From: Syngnathus acus
Taxonomy: Eukaryota; Chordata; Actinopteri; Syngnathiformes; Syngnathidae
Direction: 5' to 3'
Assembly (NCBI RefSeq): GCF_901709675.1
Contig: NC_051090.1
Coordinates: 4,518,342-4,582,341, forward strand
Length of the DNA stretch: 64,000 nt
In this document: in pieces, positions 1-12,625 of the stretch
Layout: each line of letters begins with the position of its first letter
Numbering within the stretch: the stretch's first letter is position 1
Translations under genes and position numbers: made by a program
The notes under the pieces: model-generated
Seen by the model: the letters and a program-made list of their open reading frames with translations, nothing else
Databases searched by the model: none
Told to the model about the DNA's origin: nothing

Positions 1-654
1 TTCACAACAATAATGGTGTCGTGTTTGGAGAGGTGCAATTAAATATCCTTTTACGCTACACTAAATGGTGTTTTCTGGAAATGGGACACACCCTGCCACA
101 AATGCAATGACACATTTCAATACTACGAGCGATTAGTCTGTCGATTGTAACTTTCGGTTCGTCAGCTTAATCAAAAATCTAAAAAAGATCTTACAAGAAT
201 GATATCACTTTTTTTTTTTATGAAAATGTCATAATGGAACGAGATAGCTCTTAGTTTTATATATTTTTTATATTTTTAGCAATAGGCTTTTTTTTAAGTT
301 ATGCTCTCAAAACAATGACAATAAAGTTGTATTTTTTAGATAAACAGTTGTGATATCAGATTTGTTTCCTTAGCTGAAACTTTTTTGAGAAAAATACTCC
401 TACTATAACACAAATAGCCTGATTGGGAATATTTTGTATATTATATTTTATGTTTTATTATATTTAAAAAATATTTTTATTATATTACAAGAATAGGAGG
501 TTTTATTTATTTAAGTTAAAATAAAGAGTTTTATTCAAAGACCAAATCTGAGACTGAGCACAAATCAGAATTCCTTCATACTTGTGTTTAGGATGAGCTT
601 ACATTGTATATTATTAGTACATATGTGTATCATGTATGCCCCTTGTTGCCTCAG
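1..654 (+). other. gna15 intron 1 (3' part), AT-rich
   Basis: This stretch precedes the exon 2 acceptor (TCAG at 651-654) of the G-alpha gene and is AT-rich with short T runs. No G-alpha exon 1 signature (a start codon followed by the conserved LLLLG end) is present on either strand, so exon 1 lies before the window. Confidence 0.7.
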
Positions 655-3600
655 GAACCGGCGAGAGTGGCAAAACTACCTTCATCCGCCAGATGAGGAT
701 CATCCACGGACGGGGCTTCTCAGAGGAGGAAAGGAAAGGATTTGCTGAATGCATCTTCCAGAACATCTTCACGGCCATCAAGGCCATGACAGGAGCCATG
801 ACCATGCTTAAAATTCCCTACTCCAACGCAGAAAACGAGGTAGGCTCAACAGCATACGCAAACACTTTCTGTATTCGGGCCCATCTGGCCCGTTCTTGTT
901 CCTGAATAGATGTAAAAGAAAAAAAAAAATCTTCCTTTTCTGGTACCATCTTGTGCCTTCTCACACAGTTCTATGCCAGTAAGATCAAGAATGTGAATCC
1001 GGTGCAGATCACCAAGATGGATAGAGATTACGTGGATGCTATCCGCCGCCTCTGGGCCGACTCTGGCATGCGGGTCTGCTACAGTCGACGCTGCGAGTAC
1101 CAGCTACTGGACTCCACAGAATAGTGAGTCCATTTTAATTCAAATGAATGTAGATTACATGGGAAACAAGTCACTTAATATAACTGATTGAATCTGGTGC
1201 ATCTACTTTCATCTCAGTCAATTATTTATATTATAGAAATTAGATTATTATTTATAATGATATAAATTATATTATATTATAGATGGGAAATTCCAGGAAA
1301 TCTTTTATTTTCTTACTGAAACATTTTGTTGACTCGTGACATAAAAAAATTAATAAATCGGGACGCTGTTCCTGTTTGTCCATATTTGCCAGTAGAGGGA
1401 ATTAGTTCCCTTCCGGACTCATTTCACTGCCTATTAAAAATGAAATCATATAATACGCAGGCATGAAGCGACCTTGGATTTTTTATTTTTTTTTTTAAAT
1501 GGAGGAATCGATCAAAGACAAGGTCACAGTGTGCTGCTCGTGTTCCTCTGTTTGTCGAGCAGTGTGTGTGTGGTGTGCCATAAAGGCATCGTCTTGTCAT
1601 TTTTTAATCACAGCTAATTTATCACTCGTGTTTGTTTTCCACGCAGGTGGGCGGCCATATCATAGCTGCAGTTTCCTGATTTTACTGGGTTTTTTTTTCT
1701 GTGCTTTCAGCTACATGAGCCAACTCGACCGCATCGCAGAGCCGGACTACGTCCCCACGGAACAGGACGTGCTGAGGGTTCGATTCCCCACCACGGGCAT
1801 CCACGACTATGCCTTTACCATCAACAAGATTACACTCAGGTGCCTTATCATCACGGAGTTTAATTCCTTCCATGACAATGCTCGTAATTCAAACATCTAA
1901 AATCATGTTTCTTCATTGGAATTAAATGAATCGTTTCCAGCCCCCAAACTGTGTTTTAAAGAGGAAAATTGCTTTTTAGAAAAAAAAAAGAAAAAGCCCT
2001 GAGAATTGTCATATACCAAAGTATTAAGTGCCATTAATTTTTGCTTTTCTGCGTAATTCTTATCAAATCATCAGTTATCATTTGGTAAAGATTTGTCGCT
2101 CCGCCCGCAGGATCGTGGACGTAGGTGGTCAGAAGTCAGAGCGCCGGAAATGGATCCACTGCTTTGAGAACGTCACCTCGCTCATCTTCCTGGCCTCCCT
2201 AAGCGAGTACGACCAAGTCCTGGAGGAGAGTGACACTACTGTAAGTATCTTTGCTGAATAAAGCCACCACAACATAGCGATTTTGAACATACAAGATATA
2301 GCCCTGTATCTTCTTAGCATCACTTCGCTTATCTACCAGCAGGTGTCACTCTAACACATAAAAAAAAAAAACGTATCTGTGTGTGTGTCTTAGAACCGCA
2401 TGGAGGAGAGCCTGGCTTTATTCTACACCACCATCCATTCACCGTGGTTCCATACCACCTCCATCATACTCTTCCTCAACAAAACTGACCTCCTGGCTGA
2501 CAAAATACTAACCTCTGACCTGAAGAAATACTTCCCTGGCTTCGCAGGTAAGCCCCGTTCCTCAATTAAATGCCAATTCGGCGGTTTATAATTTTATGAC
2601 AACAAACTTTATTTTTCTTTCCTCAACAAACTGTCAAATTAGTTATCCGACTCACTCAACATGCCAGTCCCCACACATTCAAAGTCAAAGATACTACAGT
2701 GTAGAACGTGCCAATAGCGACCCCAAGTGGACATAAATAATACCTGCTTCTCACTTGGAGATTTTGTATTGATTTTATGCACACATAATGATTTTAAATA
2801 AAGAAAAAAAATTACTACTTGAATCAACTACTTTTATATACTCAAACTATTTTATTGTATCTTACCTATGAATGAGCTGGCCCATATGTCTGTTTTAAAA
2901 ATCAAATATGGCCCTTAATCACAAAAGTATTTCTGCCTGCGCTCTACTGTAAAGTACAATATTCCAGACCCCACTTTGAGGACATTTTCTTGGAAACAGA
3001 ACCTTTTTTTTTTGCCATAATGATAAATGGCTGGTTGTCATGTTGATTCACTCTCGTCCACTTTTTTTCCTCCTCATTGTGTGACTCATTCACTCAAGTC
3101 GTTTGCAAAGTGAATTCCGCCACTCCCCCCACTTCAATTTTTTTTTTTTTCATGGCCAAAGTGAACCATAATTGGGGGATCTTTTGTCCATTTCATAATT
3201 GGCCTTTAAATGACTCACTTCCTGGAGTTTTTTTTTTTTTTTTTTTTTAAATATATATATTTCACACGTGGCCTTTGCTGCACTGCCTTGACACTTCCCA
3301 TCTTCTACTTCCAGCACCAGTCCCTCACCCTCCTGTAGCCCATGGCAACAGACAGATCCCCTTCCCCCCCCCCAAATCCCGTTATGTGTCTTGTGTGTGC
3401 AGGGGTTGTGATAGTTGCATGTCAAATAAACACACAAAATGATCGATTTTGTGTGCATGTGTGTCCGTGCGTGATTTAAGATGGTATGAGAGGACCTCTG
3501 CTCCATACGAGACGGTGATAATGTCTTTGTTTTGACACAGTGAAGCCACATGGGGCTCATTATCCACAAGATGGAGCCAAAGCAATAATAAATGATATTA

Positions 3601-4224
3601 TTACTGTTCAAACTGTTAATGTTGCTTCACACAGTTTCACTACATTTACAAAGTTAAAATGGTTAAAGGGGGAAAGCAATGTGGACACAAACAGGCAGCA
3701 TTTTTTTTTTTCAAATGTGAACGGCAGGATGAAGAGAATTGTTTAAACAAATTTAACAGAACACAAAAATGCAAGAGACTCAATTCTGCCTATTGTTACT
3801 GCTTTTTTTAACGATCACACCAAAATTAGCCGAGACCTTACTCCACCCATTCCAATTTAATTAAAAAAAATAAAAAATACTCAACAATTGACGTACATGG
3901 CACTCCTCGTTAGGATTCCCGTTAGCACACATACCATTTTATGAGTATTGTAATTATGTTATATTTCATTTTCAGTCTAAACAATGCTATTCTAACACCT
4001 CTGTCCTCTTTCATTCAGGTAAGACACAGGATGCGGAAGAGGCCAAAAAATACATCCAGAAGCTGTACCAGCAGCAGACCAGGAACCCGAACAGCAGGGG
4101 GGAAGGGAAAAACTTCTACCTGCACTACACTTGTGCCACAGACACGGACAACATTCGCAAGGTGTTCAGCGACATTAAGGACACGGTGCTGCTAAAATCT
4201 CTGCGGGAGTTTGGCATCTTCTGA
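655..4224 (+). CDS. gna15: G-protein alpha subunit, Gq class, gna15-like (5' exon outside window)
   Basis: Heterotrimeric GTPase alpha subunit that relays receptor signals, in this class mainly to phospholipase C-beta at the plasma membrane. Six exons are visible: 655-839, 969-1123, 1711-1839, 2111-2240, 2394-2547, 4019-4224 (stop TGA 4222-4224). The first five have 185, 155, 129, 130 and 154 bp, the classic G-alpha sizes, and all phases join. Exon 1 (N-terminus, about 45-50 residues) is upstream of base 1. Visible motifs: P-loop GTGESGKT, switch I around VRFPTTG, switch [14 protein letters not shown] with the catalytic Gln, FLNKTD, and TCATDT. Assignment to gna15 rather than gnaq/11/14 rests on [23 protein letters not shown] and the longer insert before the TCAT loop ([15 protein letters not shown]). 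The C-terminus EFGIF is unusual for the class (see findings). Class assignment is firm; the exact paralogue is less so. Confidence 0.9.
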
Positions 4225-4725
4225 ACTTTTAACAGACTTATTGTACGACTATTTTTAGAAGGACGGTGAAAATGAAGGCCAGCTTTTTATTGCACACGTG
4301 AAGGAGCCCGACACATCTATTTTCTGGATTAGCTGGATGAAGCCGATCCCAGCCAATCAGAGTGCACATAATGTACAGCCGAACAACCATTTGAATCATT
4401 TGTGTGTGTTGTGGTCAGGATTGGTTCACTTGGCTTTCTTTGGATATTTTACTCAGGTTGCCCAAATTGTTATTTTTGTACACAATCCTAGCATAGTCAA
4501 TTGAGAACTGCATTGCGCAATCTTTTGTATGTAGTGCACATTGACATACCATTTTTAAGTACTCTAACCGCCGTGAAGTTCACGTCCAGGTATCAGCGCT
4601 TTTTGGTGTCAAAATCATCAGCAGAAAATGCTCATTTGTGGCGCCAACACAATTTGCAACATCGGAAATTATGGAAATACGATGAGTTATATCTCCATTA
4701 AAGGACATTTTTTATAATACTACCT
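4225..4725 (+). other. gna15 3' UTR (probable) with ATTAAA signal
   Basis: Sequence directly after the gna15 stop codon, without coding signal. A polyadenylation-like ATTAAA occurs at about 4697-4702. The true 3' end is inferred, not seen, and a later signal could be used. Confidence 0.4.
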
Positions 4726-7700
4726 TAACTTGAAAGCAACAGTTTGGAGGGAAATGAAAAAAAACATACAATTGTTTACAATTACATAGAACAGGGCATA
4801 CGTAGCTAACAATAGACAATAACCACTGTTAAAACAACTCTTCGCTAACTAAAGTGACGACAGTGGTGATGATGAATCAGGGTGAGTAATTTAAAAAAAT
4901 ATATATATATCAAAGTGTGTGCTTTTAAATTAACTGTGTACTATTTATGATGTTTAAGAAGGGAAACAAATTCCTTACTAGCTACACAAATGTGTCTATA
5001 TTGTTTATTACATTTATGTTTTTTGTTAGTCTTTTTACTCTCCTCATTACTGCTTTTTGTTTTTTAGGTGTTAAATTTTTTTTTGTCTTTTGTCAGGCAC
5101 ATTGTTCACCACATGCACATCAACTGGGATGATGCATCAGGAGTTTTTTGTGGGCAGATGTTTGTGAAAGGAAGGGGGGGGCTCCAATATTAAAAACAAA
5201 ATCAAACATTTGAAGTTAATTTTTTTCCTCTTATTTGCAGAGATTTATAGGAATAAAGTCAGAAATAATTAAAAAATAATCTGCACAATGGTGACCTTAT
5301 TCAAACTTTTACTAGTTCAACTTGTCCTCAAATGTAGGTCAGTTAGCTTAATGCTAATATATAATGGGAAATGTCATAGACGAGCTAAAATAAATAACAA
5401 TATTATAGAGTGCTATTTTTCCTCATTAAAAAACACAGCAACAATTTTTCTTGTTGGTTCGCCAGCTAACGCCACAGCATGATAATAAAACCGGCACATT
5501 TTAAATTTTAATCTTTCAGCGGCTCACTGTCATCAAAAGAAAGAGTTGGCGGTGACAATAATAAGGTTTACTCTGGCCAAAGACGATAAGAGCGGACAAT
5601 GGGTGGGAGTCTGCCCCTTTGCTGATAATGAGGTGCTTGGTTTGTGGGAATCTTTGGCGACTTTTCCGTCAAATAGCCATGCTGCGTCTTCTCTGATAAA
5701 CGCTGGGCTTCTGTTAAAGGCCAGCTTGTGTGATCTCTGGCACACGTGTGCGAAGGTGAGCTGGACCGCTTTTAAAAAAAAAAAAAAAAATGGTTGAACT
5801 GCCTGTTTTAAAGCTATGCCTGTCTATGATAAATGTGTTTCAGGTCTTCTACTGTTCTAATGTTCAGATAGTGGCCATTTTGGACAGGGGCAAACAAACT
5901 ACTCATAACTCAAAGGTAGGGCTTGACAACACTAACTTTTTTCACAAAAACCTGATTTCTGATTTTACTACTTTGCTTGCAAAATGAAGAATTGACAAAG
6001 ACAAAAATAGTTTTTTTTAACATTAACTTATTATATCATATTATATATATTATTCAGGGTATCGCATCTACCGAGTTACGTATAAAATTGAATGAAAAAG
6101 TCTTTGCGAGTCTTCTATTCCATTATTTACATAAGCATGATTTTTTGGGCAAAAAAAAATATCACTCCATGAATCATTTAAAAACAGAATCTGCACATGA
6201 TGCGTTTTCATTATTATTTTGAGATTTAATGAGATTACTCAGGTGCACCAAATGTCATTGCCAATTTAATTTTGCCGTAATTAGAAGAGTGATAGTACTG
6301 TAATAAGACCACTGACATCAGATCCAAAAAGCCAAGGCCCTATAGATGATGGATAAAAAGACAAAGAGGAAGTTATTCATCTCCACTACACACTGTGGTT
6401 TTCGTGGCTGCTGGCTCGACACATGCTAGCCTCACACTGCACCTTGTGCATTAATGAGTTTGTGAAAAATGGCTCCATGGCCTTTGTTTTATTAACGTGG
6501 GGAGAAAGGGAGAGGGAGAGAGAGAGCGACATACAAAATGTTCCCAATTAAAATGAAGAAGAATTGCGGGAGCCGGGTTCCCCCGTCGCAGCAGAGGCGC
6601 TTTCTCATGTTTCTAAAAAATCGGAGGGCTCCTAGACAAGTCATTAACGTCGACGGCGGCTCTTTGTGAGAGCTCTGCTCGCCAAAACGTGTTTACCATA
6701 AGCCAGCCAGGAGGGAGAAGAACATTTACAACAATGAACACTTAGGAGGCACATACATAATGCAGCTAGCTCCTGGTGTTTTATGTATCATCTTTAAAGC
6801 GGCCGTTCTCAAACTAAGGTCTGTGAGCCGTAACTTGGGAAAAGAAGAGAAGGCGGAAGAGTGAGGTGAAAAAAAAAAAAAAAAAAAGATGACAGGAAGA
6901 GTGCGGACCGAGGCTTTGAGCTGATGTGGTCGCTTTAGAGCGCCTGGTGGGATATGTTCCAGCTTTCATTTTTATAGCTCAAAAACATCATTATATATAG
7001 AAATAAAAAGTTGCTAGCCAAAGTAGCATCCATTTTCCCAGGCTGTGGGAAATTCCATATTTCAATCTTTATTTTATTTGACAGTACTCTTTAAAAATTT
7101 GGCAGTCTTTAAACAGGTCATGAATATTTAGCTTTATTTATTTTTTTTTTTTATTTTTTTTTTTTTTAAACAAGCAAAAAATCCCTAATGGGATGATCCT
7201 CGGAATAAAATCTCCCCTGTAAGGTAATACCTGACCCCAAAAAGCTGAAAAGGCCTGACATGCGTTTCAGACATGATTGTGTGGCTTCCTCTGAAGTGTG
7301 TGAAGTACACACAAACACCATTCAAGTCCTCCAACACAACCTTGAAAGAATTTCTTTTTCCATCGGGCCAGAAACTTGGTGAGCTCCACGCTGGTTACGC
7401 ATTTATCGCCTGGCTGACCACTGAAGTTCAAATCAAAACATCGCTTGTAAGCTATGAACCTCAGAATGGACCAACAACTGTGCGTTTCTTTTTTTAAATT
7501 CCACTTAGCAGCTCACTTAAAAGAAACAAAAATAAGATCAAATCAGACTTTCTTCATCCAACAACACAGCGGCACAAATAAGCAAACTGTGCTGTCTGGA
7601 GGGAAAAGTGCCCAATTTATGACGGGAAAAAAAAAAAAAAAAAACTACCACGTTATTCTCGTGACGCCAAATCAACACGTCAACAGGTGTCGGGCCTGCT

Positions 7701-9583
7701 GCGCTTAGTGATGGTTGCTATGCAATTTTTAAATCAGGCCATTTTGGTTAAGTTTGTAGAAATGCAATCAATGAGACGATTACATGTGAGTGCTATAAAT
7801 AGAGTTGGATAATAAAATAAATACAAGAACTGTAACAAATTCTTTCCCGTTGCTTCTGACACCGAGTGAGCTACCGAAAGCGCCACTTTGTGAGCCAGCG
7901 TGACTCTATTACGGAACCTCCACTCCAATTTTTCTTTGACATTTACGTGTCTTGCGTGCGCTCGTGTGACCGAAGAGGCGAAGCTGTTGAGAAGTCTAAG
8001 CTCTCCACGTCTGAGTGGCTCAGGCTTGTGATAAAAGTAATTACAGCATTCAGCCGAGCATGTCGGAAACTCAGGTAAGCGGCGTCTCTCTGACACAATT
8101 ATCCTCCCCGGTGACGGCTTTGCCCGTCCGTCGCTGACAATTACAATGTGGTGACGAACGTCGCCGAGTGAGCTGCTCTAATGTAAATAAGCACTTGTGC
8201 TAAGCTAGGATGGACCAAAAGATGTTCACGCCGTGAGTGACATTCCCTCGTTAAATAGCCTGCTGATGTTCACTACTGCCTTGAATATCAGCTATTACTC
8301 ATCGTTTCATTCAGGCACTTCCAGAAACACCGTGTGCCATCATCTTCATTAGAGATAATTAGCCCAATTAAGCCATTGTCGCTTTGCTTTTAGCTGATGA
8401 AGCTGAAAATTGCTTGATTTTCACCATCAGAAGCACTTCAACTCCAAAGAGACAAGGATGCTACTTTTGTGTGGAGTGAATAGGAAAAAAAAAAACTGGT
8501 TATTTTGACATTTTGGCATCGTGCAGATCCATGGAGCTCCCATAAAAAAAACATCAATGCACTGACAAAAGAATTCCTCGAATTAACTGAACAGCTTTTG
8601 AGAAGAACAAATAAAAGCAAAGAACTATTATTTTGCCTATAATGGAAGCATAAATGGTCAGTCAGCCTCGATGCTAGCCAGGAGGATTCCGAATAAATGT
8701 TACCTTCCAGAAGGCCATAATGATAATGCCAGCCCGCCCAGATGGAGTCGGCGCGCTCACTTATGTTTTCCAGCACTAAAACATTTCACCTCCTGCAAGC
8801 AGCACACACACACACACGAGCACATTAAATCATTCCGATTATTACGATTTAATCAAGCTGTAAATAACGTACGGTTATTCAAAAAGAGGCTTCAATCTGT
8901 TTAATGCCACTCTAACTTGAAGTTTATTGTTAAGCTAAAGCTTGATGCTAATGATAGCCAGCCTGCGAATAACAAAAATCCTCTTAAAATGGACGCCCAT
9001 TGCAATGCATTGTGTTCACTTTCTTTGAATAGATTACAAAAAGGAGACAAGCATTATGATCCCAATGTGCTCATGAGATAAAGTTAATCTCACGAGATAC
9101 TTATCACTGTCTGTTTTGTTTTTTTGCTGTTTTTTTTCAGTGCGTCTCACCTCCGGTGAAATAAAGTTTCACCTACGAGGTCTGTGTTTGTTTTCTTTTT
9201 GTCTAACATTAGCGGCAAAGTTGTTATGGATTAATGGCATGGCGGCCGCATGCAAAATCACCAGCGCGAGCAGCGGTACAGCATGTTAAATGATGAGCCA
9301 TTATGGCGATTTTATAATGGAGCTGTAATTGGGCCTCGGCGGTACAGCTGCACCATTTTCATGGCAATTATTTCGCTTTTTCTGGCACCCGGCTTTTATC
9401 TGGACTTCTTTTCTTTCTCCTTTTCTTTCTTCTTGCTCAGCCATCTTAGTTTTTCCATCAGGACATGTTCAACTTTATCTTCTGACTGTCATGGATGTGT
9501 TGGCTCCATTACATCATCAATGATGATCAAAAGACCATCAAAAAAAGACCATCAAAAAGGTTTGTTTACAATGGGTGAAACTG

Positions 9584-10010
9584 GACTCCAACACAATTTT
9601 TTTTCTAGGGGGGGCACAAAAGCATGCAACAAAATTAGCAAATTTTGATTTTGTTTTGTACATGGACTATTTACTTTTTTTTTTTTTTTTTTTTAAATAA
9701 TATTTGTATTTTTTTTACAATATATATATATTTTTCCCCCTTTGGTATCTTTTGAATGTAACGGTCTTTATCATAGTTTTTCTGATAATAATTTCCAAAA
9801 ATTACAGTGAACTCCAACACAATTTGTTTTGGGTAGGGCACAAAAGCATGTAATAAAGTTAGTTTTTTGATACATGAACTATTGACATTTCTTTATAATA
9901 TTTTGATTTTTTCTTAATATTTTTCACCCTCTGGTATCTTTTCAACTGCAACAGTCTATTATAGTTTTTCCTGATAACAATTTCCAAAAATGCATAAATT
10001 TGCAAATTTT
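9584..10010 (+). repeat. diverged tandem duplication, two units of about 200-227 bp
   Basis: Unit 1 (9584-9810) and unit 2 (9811 to about 10010) share the same order of landmarks: ACTCCAACACAATTTG-like start, a GGGCACAAAAGCATG block, a CATG.ACTATT block, a TGGTATCTTTT block, and an end ATTTCCAAAAAT. Unit 2 is shorter because T-rich tracts are shorter. The units are clearly diverged, so the event is not recent. No coding content. Confidence 0.75.
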
Positions 10011-12394
10011 GGGTTAACAGGAAATGTGCCAACATGTGATTAGCTAATCAGCGGGTCCCCACTTCGGCGCTACATGATAGGCCGGACGCTGAGTGTATAA
10101 TCACAAAAATAGATGAATATCAGGTACGTGCGCTTGTGTGTACGTGGCTGAATTATGAGCTTGCGAATGAGCTGTAACCCCGAGTGCATTGGTACGGGTG
10201 GCCTATATTTGCATAAGTGACGGAATAATGGATGTTTGATTGCACTGAGGTGGATCAGCGTGACCTTTTCGATTTACACGAGGGCTATATGTAAAGTAGC
10301 AAACTCAAACAGATTGATGGTGTTTTTGTAGAAAAATACAAAAAGGTCTCGCCTCACGTTCGAAAACGTGAAGAGGCCATTTGGATTAAACTGACAGCTG
10401 AATTGTAAGATTGTAAATTGATACCTCTTTGACTTCAACGTGTTTACATTTAAATCACACCCATGTGGTCACTGTGAGATTACTGATAACTCTTTTAAAA
10501 CATTACAGAGCACTTACCTGTCCCAAACTAGCATGCTAAATCAAATTATACTGGCTCTGCTTGGACTATCCGTGTCAGCTCATGGCAAAAGCTTTACCGA
10601 TATTCACTTCGATTGTATAATAACATTACTGCATCGAAAAACACTGGCAGGAGTGTTCCACGAAACAGCTCAACACAATTTCCATATTATGTGTTTTTCT
10701 AGGAGACATATTTGAGCTCATTTCAATTTCATGATAATCACAAACTCAAACCACCTTGGCCTCGGTGGCCCGAGCTACCGGCTGTATAATTTAATTGACG
10801 AGAGAGATCCCGAGGTGATAAATAACACAGCCCAACCTTTCGGCGTTTACAAATGTTAAATAACGAGTCTCGGGTCGAGCTTTAACTAGATATAGGATTT
10901 TTTTTTTTTATTTGAGTGTGAGTCTCGGGATCACTGGTCTTAGTCTCCTTTATTTTGTAAAATAAAATGCGACTCCACAGCAACTCAAATGGAAGCTCCG
11001 GCGTTGAGACAATATTAAAAATCTACCCAGGGAAACAGGAAAAAAAAAAAAAATGACGACAATTTACAGTGTAAGTGTCCTAAATCAACACGGCTACCCC
11101 CCTCCCACACTGATTGTGGCTAGAGCACGCTGGGTCCGCATTTGGCTGAAAGATGATTAGATATTTGGCTCTGCGTGCCGTCTAACCGTCAGAGTTGCGG
11201 CTATAACCTGGAAGAGCCTATTAAGGCAACTGCACCACATGCGGCGTCTGATGTCCAACGTTCGCTATCGTGGAAGTGAAGAACATGCACTGCCTTAAAC
11301 TGCTTTTGATTTATTTTGCGTTCACCTTTCTGTCCCGACGGTCCTTGACAATATTTCTGGGATCAGGGAGCCATTTATCATAATGAAAAAGCCTTTCCAG
11401 CAGCACTAAAATTCTCTCGACAAAGGTGCCTGGGGAAAGTAAGGCCTTTTCTTTTCATCATAACAACAATCTCATTTCTCTGGGCTTTCTGAGTCAGTCT
11501 GTTAAAAGCTGACTTGTTTGGTAAGATCAAAATTGTGGCAGCTCATAACTTGAAGCAGACTCGCTTGTATCTCAAGGCAAGTGCTAAAATTGGGAATGAG
11601 GGACCTCTCTCGCCTGCCTATCTGAATGCCTCCTCTCAAGATGAGCATTTTTCCATTTGCCTCCCTCACCCCTTCCTCCTATTAAATCCTCTCTCTCTCT
11701 CTCCATCCACCCCCACCTGCCTCCGCCTATCTCGCCGGCTCTTCTTATCAGATGGCCAGTGAAGCGTAGCGAAGATGTCTGCACTGAAGACAACAGCCAG
11801 GGAGCAAAAGCTGTGAAATGCAGGCAGACCAGTGAAGTGACACCAAGGGGCATAATTTGAAGCTGTATGTGGGATTAAAAAAAAAAAAAAAAAAAAAAGA
11901 TTATTGGGTGGCCTGGGCATGATATTAGACATTACGAAACGCTGAACATCTCCTCGGGGTCTACAGTGGTGAGAGGCGGTCAAACTAAGCTCATGATCAC
12001 TTTTACAATGTCATAATGAAAGCTGAGATGGAGACAGGTTTTTTTTTCCGATATACTGTGTCTGTAACAAACACAGGGGCGTGTAGAGGTGGGGGGCCGA
12101 GTCGGCAGCGGTTCCCGGCATCCAACATTAGTCAAAAAACGGTCTCAAATAAAAAGAATCACAAGAAGTGCATTAACATAATGGAGAATAATGATGGTGG
12201 ATATCTTGGCTTGCAACCTTCATTACTTCAGTGAACCTTCTCTGCCCCGAGCTTCATATTTTATTAAATAGTCTCTTGCAAAATATTCATTTTATGCCAT
12301 ATGCTCAGCCGTAAGTTTAACCTTTCATTACCATGGTAACAGCCGACCAGTGAGCAAAGGAAAGTATGTCAGTTTTGACACCACTGAAAATATT

Positions 12395-12625
12395 GAAGAG
12401 AGTATTTGACGTGGATACAAAAGTTTACACACCCCTGTTCAAATGCCAGATTTGCAGCAAAACCTTCAGGAAAGGAAATAAAAATAAACAATTGAGATCC
12501 TGTGATCGCACAATTGTGCACAACCTTTTACACCTCCCTGTCGGACATTTAAAGTGCCTCGGATGAGATTTGGCAAAAAAAATTCCTTCAAACAGATAAA
12601 AATTAAAAAAGTTCACATCCAAAGT
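12395..12625. mobile_element. decayed Tc1/mariner-type fragment
   Basis: Contains TTTACACACCCCTGTTCAAA (12423-12442) followed about 120 bp later by ATTTAAAGTGCCTCGGAT (12548-12565). From memory, this pair of motifs in this spacing is typical of terminal regions of a widespread fish Tc1-like element. No open transposase remains, so this is a short relic or a non-autonomous derivative. Recognition is from memory, not a database search. Confidence 0.5.

Noticed and set aside
1776-1790. tRNA-like B box (GGTTCGATTCCCC)
   Set aside because: It is part of gna15 exon 4, coding RVRFPTT. No A box or cloverleaf partner lies at the right distance upstream.
4840-4890. Acidic-looking peptide (SDDSGDDESG) followed by a GTGAGT donor, like the start of some transposases
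   Set aside because: Only about ten codons, no transposase sequence downstream and no terminal repeats found. Too weak to call a mobile element.
5546-5797. 83-codon open frame with a plausible start
   Set aside because: Both strands are open over much of it, it ends in a poly-A tract and no partner exon or homology is visible. More like a non-coding conserved block.
9250-9648. 132-codon open frame with a hydrophobic stretch
   Set aside because: Low-complexity Phe/Ser run from T-rich DNA and no homology; it also runs into the non-coding tandem duplication.
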